From the NCBI RefSeq assembly GCF_000756375.1, contig NZ_JNFD01000014.1, forward strand, positions 62,001 to 126,000: 64,000 bases of DNA, written 5' to 3'. The number at the start of each line of letters is the position of its first letter. Within the stretch, counting starts at the first letter, position 1. Origin of the DNA: Sphingopyxis sp. LC81 (GTDB taxonomy: Bacteria; Pseudomonadota; Alphaproteobacteria; Sphingomonadales; Sphingomonadaceae). The notes beneath the pieces were generated by a model. It had not been told where the DNA came from, ran no database searches, and saw only the letters and a list, made by a program, of their open reading frames with translations. Position numbers and translations under genes: made by a program. Shown in pieces: positions 8,462 to 17,808 of the stretch.

Positions 8462-9304
8462 TCAGCAGACGCAGCGCGGAGTGGCCTTGGGTCTCGGCTT
8501 CCACTTTTTCTTCGCGACATAGCGTTTCCGAACCGGTACGTTTTCATAATAGGTGCGCGTCGACGTTTCGACCCTTTCGGTCACGACGGGCGCGCCGTTA
8601 ATGATCGTCGTGACGACGACGCCGGGCGAGTAATAGCCGTAACCATAGCCGTAGCCATTGTGCTGGTAAGTCGTCGCATAGCCACCGGGGTAGGTGCCGC
8701 CAGGATAATAGCCGCCCTGATAATGGCCACCCTGGTAACGGGCGCTGCGGCTCGACCACCATTCGTCGCATTTCTTCTTGTCGGCTGCGCTGCCGATCGC
8801 GCTGCCCGCCAGCGCGCCAAGCCCGCCGCCGATCAGCGTGCCCGCGGTACGGTCGCCGCGTCCGGCTATGCGGTTGCCGGCGATGCCCCCCACGAGCCCG
8901 CCGACAACCGCGCCGCCCACTGTGCCCCCCCGGCCACAGCGGCGTTCCATCTCTTCGTCGTAACGGGCGTCATACCCGCCGTGATAACGGGGGTCGTAAG
9001 CGGGCGGCGGCGGATAGCCGGCGCCGTGGCCCTCGATCGTGCCTTCATAACGGCCTTCGTAGCGGCGGCCGTCGGATGTTTCGTACGTGCCGTCCCATGT
9101 GCCGGTCCAGCGGCCCTCGGCGTCATAGGTGCCATTGACGTGGCGATAATCGACTTCGCTCGGCACGCGATCGGGATAGCCGGTGTAAACACGGGTATCG
9201 GGATCGGCGGGAACGCCATAGTCGAGCGCGGGCTGTTCGGCGCGCGTATGGCTCGCCAGCAACAACGACCCTGCGGCCATTCCCAACAACACGAACGTGC
9301 GCAT
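8462..9304 (-). CDS. Glycine-zipper 2TM-domain envelope protein
   Basis: A 280-residue exported protein with signal peptide residues 1-22. A Tyr/Gly-rich first half is followed by a glycine-zipper region near residues 120-170 (repeated GGxxG/GGLVGG, ending GSAADKKKC), and then a second Gly/Tyr-rich repeat region and a basic tail (KRYVAKKKWKPRPK). Glycine-zipper 2TM proteins insert in or associate with the outer membrane. The zipper region resembles that of the gene at 62173-62544. It is separate from the two small exported genes but in the same orientation. Confidence 0.8.
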   Translation of the reverse strand: MRTFVLLGMAAGSLLLASHTRAEQPALDYGVPADPDTRVYTGYPDRVPSEVDYRHVNGTYDAEGRWTGTWDGTYETSDGRRYEGRYEGTIEGHGAGYPPPPAYDPRYHGGYDARYDEEMERRCGRGGTVGGAVVGGLVGGIAGNRIAGRGDRTAGTLIGGGLGALAGSAIGSAADKKKCDEWWSSRSARYQGGHYQGGYYPGGTYPGGYATTYQHNGYGYGYGYYSPGVVVTTIINGAPVVTERVETSTRTYYENVPVRKRYVAKKKWKPRPKATPRCVC

Positions 9305-9420
9305 GACTTACTCCCTGTTCCCTCGGCCCAGACCGATTGGTTAACAGTTTGTTAGCAAAATTGGCGCCTTTTCGCGAATCCGTTAACCGTGACTTATCTG
9401 TCCCGATTTGGGGCGGGGTT

Positions 9421-9909
9421 TCAGGCCGCGAGCGCGGCCGCAATGCGCGCGACGAGCGCTTCGGCGCCCGCCTGGTCGGCGGCGGTGAAGCGTTCGGGGG
9501 TGGGGCTGTCGAGGTCGAGCACGCCGACGAGGTGGTCGTTCGCGATCACCGGCACGACGAGCTCGCTGCGGCTGTCGGCGTCGCACGCGATATGGCCGGG
9601 AAAGGCGTGGACATCGTCGACGCGCTGCGTCGCGCGCAGCCGCGCGGCGGCGCCGCACACCCCTTTGTCGAGCGGAATACGGATGCACGCCGCCTTGCCC
9701 TGGAACGGGCCGAGCACGAGTTCCTGCCCGTCGAAGCGATAGAAACCGGCCCAGTTGAGGTCGGGGATCGCCTGCCAGATGAGCGCCGCGACATTCGCCA
9801 TATTGGCGATGCCGTCGGGCTCGCCCGCGACGAGCGCGGCGGCGGCGTCGCCCGCCTCGGCCCAGCGTTCGGCGGGATCGGTCGCGGTGAAGGCGAGGGC
9901 ATAGGACAT
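9421..9909 (-). CDS. msrC: GAF-domain free methionine-(R)-sulfoxide reductase
   Basis: A 162-residue single GAF domain, the usual length of fRMsr. The redox cysteines are visible in KAACIRIP, KGVCGAA and HIACDADSRSE, and the conserved SELVVPV follows the last. The enzyme reduces free L-methionine-(R)-sulfoxide in the cytosol with thioredoxin. Its ATG overlaps the stop of the upstream prolyl oligopeptidase gene (TAATG), so the two are co-translated. Confidence 0.88.
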   Translation of the reverse strand: MSYALAFTATDPAERWAEAGDAAAALVAGEPDGIANMANVAALIWQAIPDLNWAGFYRFDGQELVLGPFQGKAACIRIPLDKGVCGAAARLRATQRVDDVHAFPGHIACDADSRSELVVPVIANDHLVGVLDLDSPTPERFTAADQAGAEALVARIAAALAA

Positions 9910-12068
9910 TATTCGACGCTCAGCCCGGTCCACTTCGCCGCGAAGGCATATTTGTCGGCCGCCTCGGCGATGATCTTGTCGGTCGGCTTGCCCGACCCGT
10001 GGCCGGCGCGCGTTTCGACACGGATCAGATGCGGCTTGTCGCCCGCCTTCGCATGCTGGAGCGCGGCGGTATATTTGAAGCTGTGTCCTGGGACGACGCG
10101 GTCGTCGGTGTCGGCGGTCGTCACCAGCACGGCCGGATAGGCGGTGCCGTCCTTGATATTATGGTACGGCGAATAGGCGAGCAGATTCTTGAAATCGCCC
10201 TCCTTCGACGGATAGCCATAATCGTCGACCCAATAGCGGCCAGCGGTGAAGCGGTCGAAGCGCAGCATGTCCATCACGCCGACCGCGGGCAGCGCCGCGG
10301 CGAACAAATCGGGGCGCTGGTTGGTCACCGCGCCGACGAGCAGCCCGCCGTTCGACCCGCCCTCGATCGCGATCTGGCCCTTGCCCGCGATGCCTTCGGC
10401 GATCAGATATTCGCCCGCGGCGATGAAGTCGTCGAAGACATTCTGCTTCTTGTCGAGCCGGCCGGCGTCGTGCCACGCCTTGCCATATTCGCCGCCACCG
10501 CGCAGATTGGCGATCGCGAGGACGCCGCCCTTGTCGACCCAGGCGAGCTTGGTCGGCGAAAAGCCGGGGGTCATCGAAACGTTGAAGCCGCCATAGCCAT
10601 AGAGCAGCGTCGGCGATCCCTTGCTGCGGTCGAGGCCCTTTTTCATCACGAGGAACATCGGCACTTCTGTGCCGTCCTTCGACTTGTAAAAACGCTGCTC
10701 GACGCTGAAGTCGGCGGGTTTGAAGGTCAGCTTCGGTTCCGCGAAAATCTCGCTCTTCCCCGTTGCGGTGTCGAAGCGGTAGATCGTCGTCGGCCGCGCG
10801 TAGCTCGAGAAGCTGTAGAAGGTTTCGGGATCGCTCGACTTGCCGCCGAAGCCCGTCGCGGCGCCGATGTCGGCGAGCTTGATGTTGGCGATCGGCTTGC
10901 CGTCGAGCGCGACCATCCGTGCCTCCGACTTCGCATCGCCAAGGTAGGAGAGGATCAGGCGATTGCCGACGCGCGAGGCGCCGACCAGCGTCGCCTCATT
11001 CTCGCCGACCAGCTGCGTCAGCGCGGCGGGCTTCCTGATGTCCATCGACACGATGCGTCCGCGCGGCGCGCCCTTGTTGGTGACGAAGGTAAAGTGCGGA
11101 CCCTCGTTGGTCACATATTCCCAGTTGTTCGCGAAATCGTCGACGAGCGTGATCGGCTTGGCACCACGCTTGCCGAGCGGATGGAGCGTCAGGCCATAGC
11201 GTTCGTCGGTCCCTTCGGACGAGATGACGAGCAGATATTGGCCATCGTCGGTGACGACGGCACTGTTGTTGAGCTTGGGCTTGTCGGGCGTCGCGTGGAT
11301 CAGCACGTCGGCGCTCTGCGGCGTGCCGAGCTTGTGGAAATAGACGCTGTGATTTTCGTTCAATGACTGGAACGCCTCGCCCTCTTCGGGCTCGGGGAAA
11401 CGCGAATAATAAAAGCCGCTGCCGTCCTTCGCCCAGTCGAGCGCCGAAAATTTGACCCAGCGCACCTCGTCGGACAGATCCTGCCCGGTCGCGACATCCT
11501 TGACGCGCACGATGCGCCAGTCGGTGCCGCCGTCCTGCACCGAATAGAGGAGATGCTTGCCATCCTCCGACGGGTTCCACTCGCCGAGCGCGGTCGCGCC
11601 ATCCTTTGCCCACGCGTTGGGATCGATCAGCACGCGCCCTTCGCCCTTCAGCCCTTCGCGGACATAGAGCACCGACTGTGGCTGCAGCCCGTCGTTGCGA
11701 CTGTAGAAATAGCGCGTCCCGGCCTTGGTCGGCAGTCCGAAGCGCTCGTAATTGTAAAGCTCGGTCATCCGCTCCTTGAAGCTGTCGCGGCCGGGCAGCG
11801 TGTCCAGATAGGTGTCGGTGACCTTGTTCTGCGCCGCGACCCAGTCGGCGACCTTCGGATTGACGCGCACGTCGTCCTCGAGCCAGCGATAGGGGTCGGC
11901 GACGTCGACGCCGAACTGCGGATCGACCGTGTCGCCGCGCGGGGTGTCGGGATAGGTCAATGCCTTGGCCGTCGCCGATGTTGCCGCGGCATCGGCCGCC
12001 GCAGCTGCGCCCGGGAACATCGTCAGGGCAACCAGCGCCAGCGGCGTGGACAGGGCTTTACGGGACAT
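9909..12068 (-). CDS. Prolyl oligopeptidase family serine peptidase (S9A)
   Basis: A 719-residue exported enzyme with a signal peptide (about residues 1-24) and the N-terminal DPYRWLED signature, a seven-bladed propeller in the middle, and a C-terminal alpha/beta hydrolase domain. The catalytic Ser is in EGGSNGGLL, the Asp in TADTDDRV and the His in RAGHGSGKP. It cuts short peptides after proline, here probably in the periplasm. The length agrees with the family. Coupled to the msrC-like gene by a TAATG overlap. Confidence 0.93.
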   Translation of the reverse strand: MSRKALSTPLALVALTMFPGAAAAADAAATSATAKALTYPDTPRGDTVDPQFGVDVADPYRWLEDDVRVNPKVADWVAAQNKVTDTYLDTLPGRDSFKERMTELYNYERFGLPTKAGTRYFYSRNDGLQPQSVLYVREGLKGEGRVLIDPNAWAKDGATALGEWNPSEDGKHLLYSVQDGGTDWRIVRVKDVATGQDLSDEVRWVKFSALDWAKDGSGFYYSRFPEPEEGEAFQSLNENHSVYFHKLGTPQSADVLIHATPDKPKLNNSAVVTDDGQYLLVISSEGTDERYGLTLHPLGKRGAKPITLVDDFANNWEYVTNEGPHFTFVTNKGAPRGRIVSMDIRKPAALTQLVGENEATLVGASRVGNRLILSYLGDAKSEARMVALDGKPIANIKLADIGAATGFGGKSSDPETFYSFSSYARPTTIYRFDTATGKSEIFAEPKLTFKPADFSVEQRFYKSKDGTEVPMFLVMKKGLDRSKGSPTLLYGYGGFNVSMTPGFSPTKLAWVDKGGVLAIANLRGGGEYGKAWHDAGRLDKKQNVFDDFIAAGEYLIAEGIAGKGQIAIEGGSNGGLLVGAVTNQRPDLFAAALPAVGVMDMLRFDRFTAGRYWVDDYGYPSKEGDFKNLLAYSPYHNIKDGTAYPAVLVTTADTDDRVVPGHSFKYTAALQHAKAGDKPHLIRVETRAGHGSGKPTDKIIAEAADKYAFAAKWTGLSVE

Positions 12069-12220
12069 GGCAAGGCGATCCTCATTTTCTGGGGGGAAAT
12101 TATCGTGCGCCGATATGTAAGCATCGGCAAGGGGCGGGCAAGGGAGAATTAAACGGATGCCTTGGCGCAATCCCGGCAAGGAGGATGCCCGAATGCGACC
12201 GATGCCAGCCGTCGACCCCA

Positions 12221-12256
12221 AAGAAAAAGGGCGGCTGTCCAACCGGACGCCGCCCT
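12221..12256 (-). terminator. Terminator of the rpsM-rpsK-rpoA-rplQ operon
   Basis: On the minus strand an AGGGCGGC / GCCGCCCT stem with a 13-base loop is followed by TTTTTCTTT, about 25-50 bases after the rplQ stop. Confidence 0.85.
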
Positions 12257-12281
12257 TGATCTGTTAGCGAAGACGCGAAGC

Positions 12282-12704
12282 TCAGGCTTCGGCGAGTTCC
12301 TCGTCATACTGTTCGACCGGACCCGAATCCTGGCCCTTGGCATCGACGTCGCGGTCGACGAATTCGATGATCGCCATCGGCGCCGCGTCCGAGGCGCGGA
12401 TGCCGGCCTTGATCACGCGGGTGTAGCCGCCGTTGCGGTCCTTGTAGCGCTCGGCCAGGACGTCGAACAGCTTCTTGAGCTGCGTGTCGTCGAGCAGGCG
12501 GCTGTTCGCGAGGCGACGGTTGGCAAGGCCACCGCGCTTGGCGAGCGTCACCAGCTTTTCGATATAGGGACGCAGTTCCTTCGCCTTGGCGACGGTCGTC
12601 GTGATCTGCTCATGCTTGATGAGCGAAGCCGACATGTTGCGGAACAGGGCCGTGCGATGCGCGCTCGTGCGCTGAAGCTTCCGGCCACCCGATTTATGAC
12701 GCAT
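12282..12704 (-). CDS. rplQ: 50S ribosomal protein L17
   Basis: 140 residues starting [17 protein letters not shown], the invariant L17 N-terminus, with the [13 protein letters not shown] block in the middle and the short acidic alphaproteobacterial tail. A structural protein of the large ribosomal subunit at the exit-tunnel region. Last gene of the operon, followed by a strong terminator. Confidence 0.98.
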   Translation of the reverse strand: MRHKSGGRKLQRTSAHRTALFRNMSASLIKHEQITTTVAKAKELRPYIEKLVTLAKRGGLANRRLANSRLLDDTQLKKLFDVLAERYKDRNGGYTRVIKAGIRASDAAPMAIIEFVDRDVDAKGQDSGPVEQYDEELAEA

Positions 12705-12817
12705 AATTCTTTCCTTCGTTCGTTAAGGGCCCGTGTGAGGTAGCCCAGACCAGGTCGATTGCGGGCCGACCCATTCCCGGTGTGATGACGCCCCGGCGAA
12801 CCGGGGCGCTATCTCGA

Positions 12818-13876
12818 TTAGCCCAGCAGCTCTTGTTCGAGCTTCTTGGCCATTTCTTCGATGTTCTCCGGCGGCCAGCCGGGGATATCCATGCCGAGGC
12901 GCAGGCCCATCGACGACAGCACTTCCTTGATTTCGTTCAAGGACTTGCGGCCGAAGTTCGGCGTGCGGAGCATTTCGGCTTCGGTCTTCTGAACGAGATC
13001 ACCGATATAGATGATGTTGTCGTTCTTGAGGCAGTTCGCCGAGCGGACCGACAGTTCGAGCTCGTCGACCTTCTTGAGAAGGAAGCGGTTGAGCTGGTTG
13101 ACGTCCGACTCGTCGGCGGTGGTCGGCGAAGCCGCCATGCCGATGAGGCCGCTGTCGTTCATCGCTTCTTCGAAGTGGACGAAGACCTGGAGCTGGTCCT
13201 GGAGGATGCGCGCGGCGTAAGCGACGGCGTCTTCCGGGGTGACCGTGCCGTCGGTTTCGACGGTCAGGTTCAGCTTGTCATAGTCCAGTTCCTGGCCGAT
13301 GCGGGCATTGTCGACCTTGTAGGCGACCTGGCGCACGGGCGAGTAGAGCGAGTCGACCGGGATCAGGCCGATCGGCGCATCGATCGGACGGTTGGCGGTC
13401 GCGGGGACATAACCCTTGCCGGTGTCGGCAACGAGTTCCATGTTCAGCGTCGCACCGTCGTCGAGGTGGCAGATGACGTGGTTCGGGTTCATCACCTTGA
13501 TGTCACCCGACACCATGATGTCGCCGGCCTTGACGGTCGCGGGACCGGTCGCCGAAAGCTGGAGCCGCTTCGGGCCTTCGCCTTCCATCTTGAGTGCGAT
13601 CTGCTTGACGTTGAGGACGATGTCGGTGACGTCTTCACGCACGCCGGCCAGGCTCGAGAATTCGTGGAGCACATTCTCGATCTTGATCGACGTGATAGCC
13701 GCACCCTGGAGCGACGAGAGCAAAACGCGGCGCAGCGCGTTGCCGAGCGTCAGGCCAAAGCCGCGCTCGAGCGGTTCGGCGACGAAGGTCGCCTTGCGCT
13801 TGCCGTCGCTGCCAGCCTTGATTTCCAGGTTGCTGGGCTTCTTCAATTCCTGCCAGTTCCGGATATTGACAGTCAT
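12818..13876 (-). CDS. rpoA: DNA-directed RNA polymerase subunit alpha
   Basis: 352 residues. The N-terminal assembly domain carries [22 protein letters not shown], and the C-terminal domain carries the DNA- and activator-binding [13 protein letters not shown] and [12 protein letters not shown] motifs. The start at 13876 ([11 protein letters not shown]) follows a short purine-rich leader. It lies between rpsK and rplQ as in most bacteria. Confidence 0.98.
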   Translation of the reverse strand: MTVNIRNWQELKKPSNLEIKAGSDGKRKATFVAEPLERGFGLTLGNALRRVLLSSLQGAAITSIKIENVLHEFSSLAGVREDVTDIVLNVKQIALKMEGEGPKRLQLSATGPATVKAGDIMVSGDIKVMNPNHVICHLDDGATLNMELVADTGKGYVPATANRPIDAPIGLIPVDSLYSPVRQVAYKVDNARIGQELDYDKLNLTVETDGTVTPEDAVAYAARILQDQLQVFVHFEEAMNDSGLIGMAASPTTADESDVNQLNRFLLKKVDELELSVRSANCLKNDNIIYIGDLVQKTEAEMLRTPNFGRKSLNEIKEVLSSMGLRLGMDIPGWPPENIEEMAKKLEQELLG

Positions 13877-13976
13877 GGATTTCCCTTTGCTTTGGGCGGG
13901 ACGGGCGGGGGTCGGCCACCTGTCCAGCGAGGAGTTTTGTACGGGCGGCGCCCCGGCGGAGCGCGCCCGAAAGACG

Positions 13977-14366
13977 TCAGACGCGGCGGCGCTTGGCCGG
14001 GCGGACGCCATTGTGCGGGATCGGCGTCACGTCGCGGATCGACGTGATGTGGAACCCGACGGCCTGCAGCGCGCGGAGAGCCGATTCACGGCCCGCACCG
14101 GGGCCCTTGACTTCGACTTCCAGCGTACGGACGCCATGTTCGGCGGCCTTCTTGCCGGCGTCTTCGGCGCAAACCTGCGCCGCATAGGGGGTCGACTTGC
14201 GGCTTCCCTTGAAGCCCATCATGCCGGCGCTCGACCAGGCAATCGCATTGCCCTGTGCGTCGGTGATGGTGATCATCGTGTTGTTGAAGGTCGCGTTGAC
14301 GTGGGCGACGCCCGACGAGATGTTTTTGCGTTCGCGCCGACGAAGACGCTGCGGTTCACGAGCCAT
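13977..14366 (-). CDS. rpsK: 30S ribosomal protein S11
   Basis: 129 residues, with the S11 signatures [18 protein letters not shown] and the C-terminal [19 protein letters not shown] platform protein of the small subunit. It is placed between rpsM and rpoA, as in the conserved alpha operon. Confidence 0.98.
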   Translation of the reverse strand: MAREPQRLRRRERKNISSGVAHVNATFNNTMITITDAQGNAIAWSSAGMMGFKGSRKSTPYAAQVCAEDAGKKAAEHGVRTLEVEVKGPGAGRESALRALQAVGFHITSIRDVTPIPHNGVRPAKRRRV

Positions 14367-14467
14367 GATGTATTCCTAACCTAATCCTGAATGGCCGGTG
14401 GCGGGCGATGCGCCGCTGCCCCGGCAGGGGAAATAAGGAAGCGCGCCCGGATGGACGCGCTCAAACC

Positions 14468-14836
14468 TTATTTCTTCTTACCGGCGATCGCCTTGGCCTT
14501 GCCCTTGCGGGTGCGCGCATTGGTGTGCGTGCGCTGGCCACGGACCGGAAGGCCCTTGCGATGACGCAGGCCGCGATAGCAGGCGAGGTCCATCAGGCGC
14601 TTGATGTTCATCGCCGTGTTGCGGCGAAGATCACCCTCGACCGTGTGGTCGGCGTCGAGCGTTTCGCGGATCTGCAGGATTTCGGCATCCGAAAGATCCT
14701 GAACGCGACGCGTGTGGTCGATGCCCAGCTTGTTGGCGATGTCGACAGCGCTCTTGCGACCGATGCCGTGGATGTAGGTGAGCGCGATGATTACGCGCTT
14801 GTTGGTGGGCAAGTTGACGCCCGCAATACGTGCCAT
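14468..14836 (-). CDS. rpsM: 30S ribosomal protein S13
   Basis: 122 residues beginning [14 protein letters not shown] and ending in a Lys-rich tail, with the H2TH segment and [17 protein letters not shown] small-subunit head protein. Here it is the first gene of its operon: the gene upstream is a phosphatase-family gene about 200 bases away rather than secY or adk, so it needs its own promoter. Confidence 0.98.
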   Translation of the reverse strand: MARIAGVNLPTNKRVIIALTYIHGIGRKSAVDIANKLGIDHTRRVQDLSDAEILQIRETLDADHTVEGDLRRNTAMNIKRLMDLACYRGLRHRKGLPVRGQRTHTNARTRKGKAKAIAGKKK

Positions 14837-14971
14837 TGGTAACTTTCTCCTGCTCCACAGGGCCGTAGGCAATCGGCCCCATCTCAAAGCGTCTGATTTT
14901 CCAACGCAAAAAACGGACCACGATGCGCGCATGGCGCTTCGCCGTCCGGTCAGGCTGTCGGAATGGACGCG

Positions 14972-15000
14972 CAACTAAGGTGAGTCGGGCCGATTGTCAA
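14972..15000 (-). promoter_or_regulatory. Sigma-70-type promoter for the rpsM operon
   Basis: On the minus strand TTGACA (15000-14995) and TAGTTG (14977-14972) are 17 bases apart, about 135 bases upstream of the rpsM start. Confidence 0.5.
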
Positions 15001-15035
15001 GCGAAGTGCGGTGGTTTGAGGCTGTGGATTACCGC

Positions 15036-15827
15036 TCAGGACGGCGATGTAAGGGCGACCGCGCGATCGTGCAAGCGGTCGACGACGGCGGCATGGATTC
15101 CCGGCGCGCAGGCAATGACGCCGAAGGCTTGCGCGCGCGGCGTGTTGAAACGCAAGGGCGCGCCGAACGCGTCGGTAACCGTCGCGCCCGCCTCGCTGGC
15201 GATCAGCGCCGCGGCGGCGACGTCCCATTCGAACCCCCAGCGTAGCGTCGCGACCAGATCGGCGCGGTCGTCGGCGACGAGCGCCATGCGCAGCGCGATG
15301 CTGTTCGGCTTGGTGACGATGACCAGGTCGCTGTCGACCTTGGGCAGCGCGTCGGCGGGGACGCGCGAACCCGCAAACTGTGTGCGCCGGCTGGCGTGCA
15401 ATGTTTCGCCGTTGAGCAGCGCGCCCTGCCCCTTTTGCGCCACCCATAATTCGTCGAGCGCGGGGGCATAGAGGATACCGAACTCGGGGGTGCCGTCGAT
15501 CACGAGCGCAACCGACACGCACCAGCCCGGCCGGCCGCGGATGAAGTCGCGGGTGCCGTCGATCGGGTCGACGCACCACATTGCGCGGCACGACAGGCGG
15601 GCTTCATTGTCGGCGGTCTCTTCGGACAGCCACCCCGCCTCGGGCACCATCGCGCCGAGCACCGCCTTCAGCCGCGCATCGACCGCCAGATCGACGTCGC
15701 TGACCGGATTGTCATGCGACTTGTTCCAGACATTGACCGCTTGTCCCTCGCCGCGCCAGCGTGCCATCGCCATGTCGCCGACTTCGCGCGTCGCGGCGAT
15801 CGCGGCTTCGAGGTTGCGGCCGGGCAT
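15036..15827 (-). CDS. Inositol monophosphatase family enzyme (3'(2'),5'-bisphosphate nucleotidase CysQ-like)
   Basis: 263 residues. The Mg-binding signature WCVDPIDGTRDF is near residue 85, the SEETAD metal-ligand motif precedes it, and EWDVAAA is the C-terminal motif. Family members remove phosphate from inositol phosphates, histidinol phosphate or adenosine 3',5'-bisphosphate; the SDVDLAVD and SEE motifs fit CysQ best but do not decide it. It starts 11 bases after pmbA ends, so it shares that transcript. Confidence 0.85.
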   Translation of the reverse strand: MPGRNLEAAIAATREVGDMAMARWRGEGQAVNVWNKSHDNPVSDVDLAVDARLKAVLGAMVPEAGWLSEETADNEARLSCRAMWCVDPIDGTRDFIRGRPGWCVSVALVIDGTPEFGILYAPALDELWVAQKGQGALLNGETLHASRRTQFAGSRVPADALPKVDSDLVIVTKPNSIALRMALVADDRADLVATLRWGFEWDVAAAALIASEAGATVTDAFGAPLRFNTPRAQAFGVIACAPGIHAAVVDRLHDRAVALTSPS

Positions 15828-15838
15828 CGGCGCGGGGC

Positions 15839-17182
15839 CTAGCTCGACGCGACGGTCATGCCGTCGATGCGCAGCGTCGGCGCGTTGGTGCCATGGCGGA
15901 ATTCGAGGTCGTTCGCGGGGATCAGCGCGGCGAACATGTCGATCAGATTGCCCGCGATCGTGAATTCGGCGATCGGTCCGGCGATCGCGCCATCCTTGAT
16001 CAGGAAACCCGACGCGCCGCGGCTGTAATCGCCGGTCACGGGGTTGACGCCATGGCCGATCAGTTCGGTGATATAGACGCCATCGGCGATGCCCGCCATC
16101 AGCGCCGCGGGCGTTACACTGCCCGCCGCAAGGTGCAGGTTGCTCGCGCCGACCCCCGAAGCGCCGCCGCCGCGGCTCGCATGGCCGGTCGGGGTCAGGC
16201 CGAGCTGCTTCGCCGATGCCGTGTCGAGCAGCCAGCCGGTGATCTTGCCATCGGTGACGATATCGCGCGCCGCGGTCGGCAGGCCCTCGCCGTCGAAGGC
16301 GCGACTGCGTAGGCCGCGCGCGCGGTGCGGCTCGTCGCGGATGATAATGCTGTTGTCGAACAGCGCCCGATCTTCCTTGCCGAGCAGGAAGCTGGTGCCG
16401 CGCGCGATCGCGGGTCCGGCGATCGCGCCGAGCAGATGGCCGACGATGCCGCCGCTGACGCGCGGATCGAGCAGTACGGGCAGCTTGCCGTTCGGCGCCT
16501 TGCCGGGGTTCAGCCGCGCGACGGCGCGCGTACCGGCGCGGTTGCCGATGTCCGCGGCGCTTTCGAGGTCCGACAGATGGTGCGCGCTGTGCCAGCCATA
16601 GTCGCGCTGCATGTTCGCGCCTTCGCCCGCGATGACGCTCGCCGACAGGCTGTGGCCGCTCGACCCGTAACCGCCGGCAAAGCCGTGGCTGGTGGCGAGC
16701 GCGAAGCGCGTGCGGCTGTGGCTCGCGCTGCCGCCCTCGCTGTTGGTGACGCCGGCGACGGCGCGTGCGGCTTCCTCGACCGCAAGGGCCGCTTCGCGCA
16801 GCGCGGCGGGGTCGGCTTCGCTATCATCGTCGAGGTCGAAATCGGGGATCGGCCCCTTGAACAGCAATTCTTCGGGCGCGAGCCCGGCATAGGGATCCTC
16901 GGGTGCCTCGCGTGCCATCGCGACGCAGCGTTCGACCAGCTTGGCGAGTTCGCCCGCGTCCATGTCGGCGGTCGACACGCTCGCGCTGCGCTGGCCGACG
17001 AAGACGCGGAGTGAAATATCCTGCCCCTCCGACCGCTCGACATCCTCGAGCGCGCCGAGCCGCATCGAGACCGAAGTCGCGGCGTTGCAGTAATAAAGTG
17101 CGTCGGCGGCGTCTGCGCCGGCCTTGGTCGCGGCGTCGCACAGCATCTGTGCGCGGTCGAGGGCTTCGGAAACGGTCAGCAT
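15839..17182 (-). CDS. pmbA: Metalloprotease PmbA/TldE family protein
   Basis: 447 residues, the usual PmbA length, with the N-terminal QDISLRVFVGQRSASVSTAD segment and the C-terminal TELIGHGVNPVTGDYSRGASGF block. The TldD/TldE heterodimer is a cytosolic metalloprotease that processes unfolded peptides, microcin B17 precursor and gyrase-poison substrates. TldE lacks the HExxxH zinc motif, as here. The tldD partner is not in this window. Confidence 0.93.
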   Translation of the reverse strand: MLTVSEALDRAQMLCDAATKAGADAADALYYCNAATSVSMRLGALEDVERSEGQDISLRVFVGQRSASVSTADMDAGELAKLVERCVAMAREAPEDPYAGLAPEELLFKGPIPDFDLDDDSEADPAALREAALAVEEAARAVAGVTNSEGGSASHSRTRFALATSHGFAGGYGSSGHSLSASVIAGEGANMQRDYGWHSAHHLSDLESAADIGNRAGTRAVARLNPGKAPNGKLPVLLDPRVSGGIVGHLLGAIAGPAIARGTSFLLGKEDRALFDNSIIIRDEPHRARGLRSRAFDGEGLPTAARDIVTDGKITGWLLDTASAKQLGLTPTGHASRGGGASGVGASNLHLAAGSVTPAALMAGIADGVYITELIGHGVNPVTGDYSRGASGFLIKDGAIAGPIAEFTIAGNLIDMFAALIPANDLEFRHGTNAPTLRIDGMTVASS

Positions 17183-17233
17183 CCCCGCGCCCTATACGGC
17201 GCGCGGGCCAGCGTCAAACCCGGCCAGGACGGC

Positions 17234-17632
17234 TCATTTGATGATCGCGGCGATCGCGTCGGTGGCGGCCATCGCGCCGCTGGTCCACAAGAAGGGCAGC
17301 GTGATGGCTGCGACCCACAGGCGGCGGACGTCGCGCCGGAAGCGCGCGTGCAGGCCCCAACTCGCGAGCGCCTGACGGCTGAGGCGATACCAGTGCCGTT
17401 CGGTCGAGCGCGCGACGGGTAGCGCGAGCGCGAGCAGCATGACGAGCGCGACGACAATGAATGCGGACGGCGCCCCGGCGGAGACCGCGCTCATCACGAG
17501 CCAGATCTGCAAGGCGGCAAAAGCGAGGAGGGCGGCGGCGGCATGCCACGTCATTCGGCGACCCAGACTCCGTGCCGGCGGCACGCTAACGGTCGTGCGC
17601 CTCCACAGGCGCGGTCCAAATGCTGATGCCAT
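17234..17632 (-). CDS. Small integral membrane protein, hypothetical
   Basis: 132 residues with three hydrophobic segments (about 29-48, 53-72 and 107-122) and an Arg-rich cytosolic loop between the second and third. The ATG at 17632 has a purine-rich site 6-10 bases upstream; the longer frame (start 17881) covers an AT-rich intergenic stretch and was rejected. No family recognised. It is about 50 bases upstream of pmbA on the same strand. Confidence 0.6.
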   Translation of the reverse strand: MASAFGPRLWRRTTVSVPPARSLGRRMTWHAAAALLAFAALQIWLVMSAVSAGAPSAFIVVALVMLLALALPVARSTERHWYRLSRQALASWGLHARFRRDVRRLWVAAITLPFLWTSGAMAATDAIAAIIK

Positions 17633-17808
17633 ATTACAGCCCCCTAGGCTGGCGATTCCCAGAACCGCACGTTTTGCCCCAAAAATTCCCAAGTCAAGAC
17701 AGCTTGCCAGTGATTCGTTAATTTTTGCACTCGGTTCGGCGCGGATTTGCAACCAAATCGCGCCGGACTGCAAAAATGCCGGAAAATTAAGGCTTTCGCG
17801 TCGTTCGA

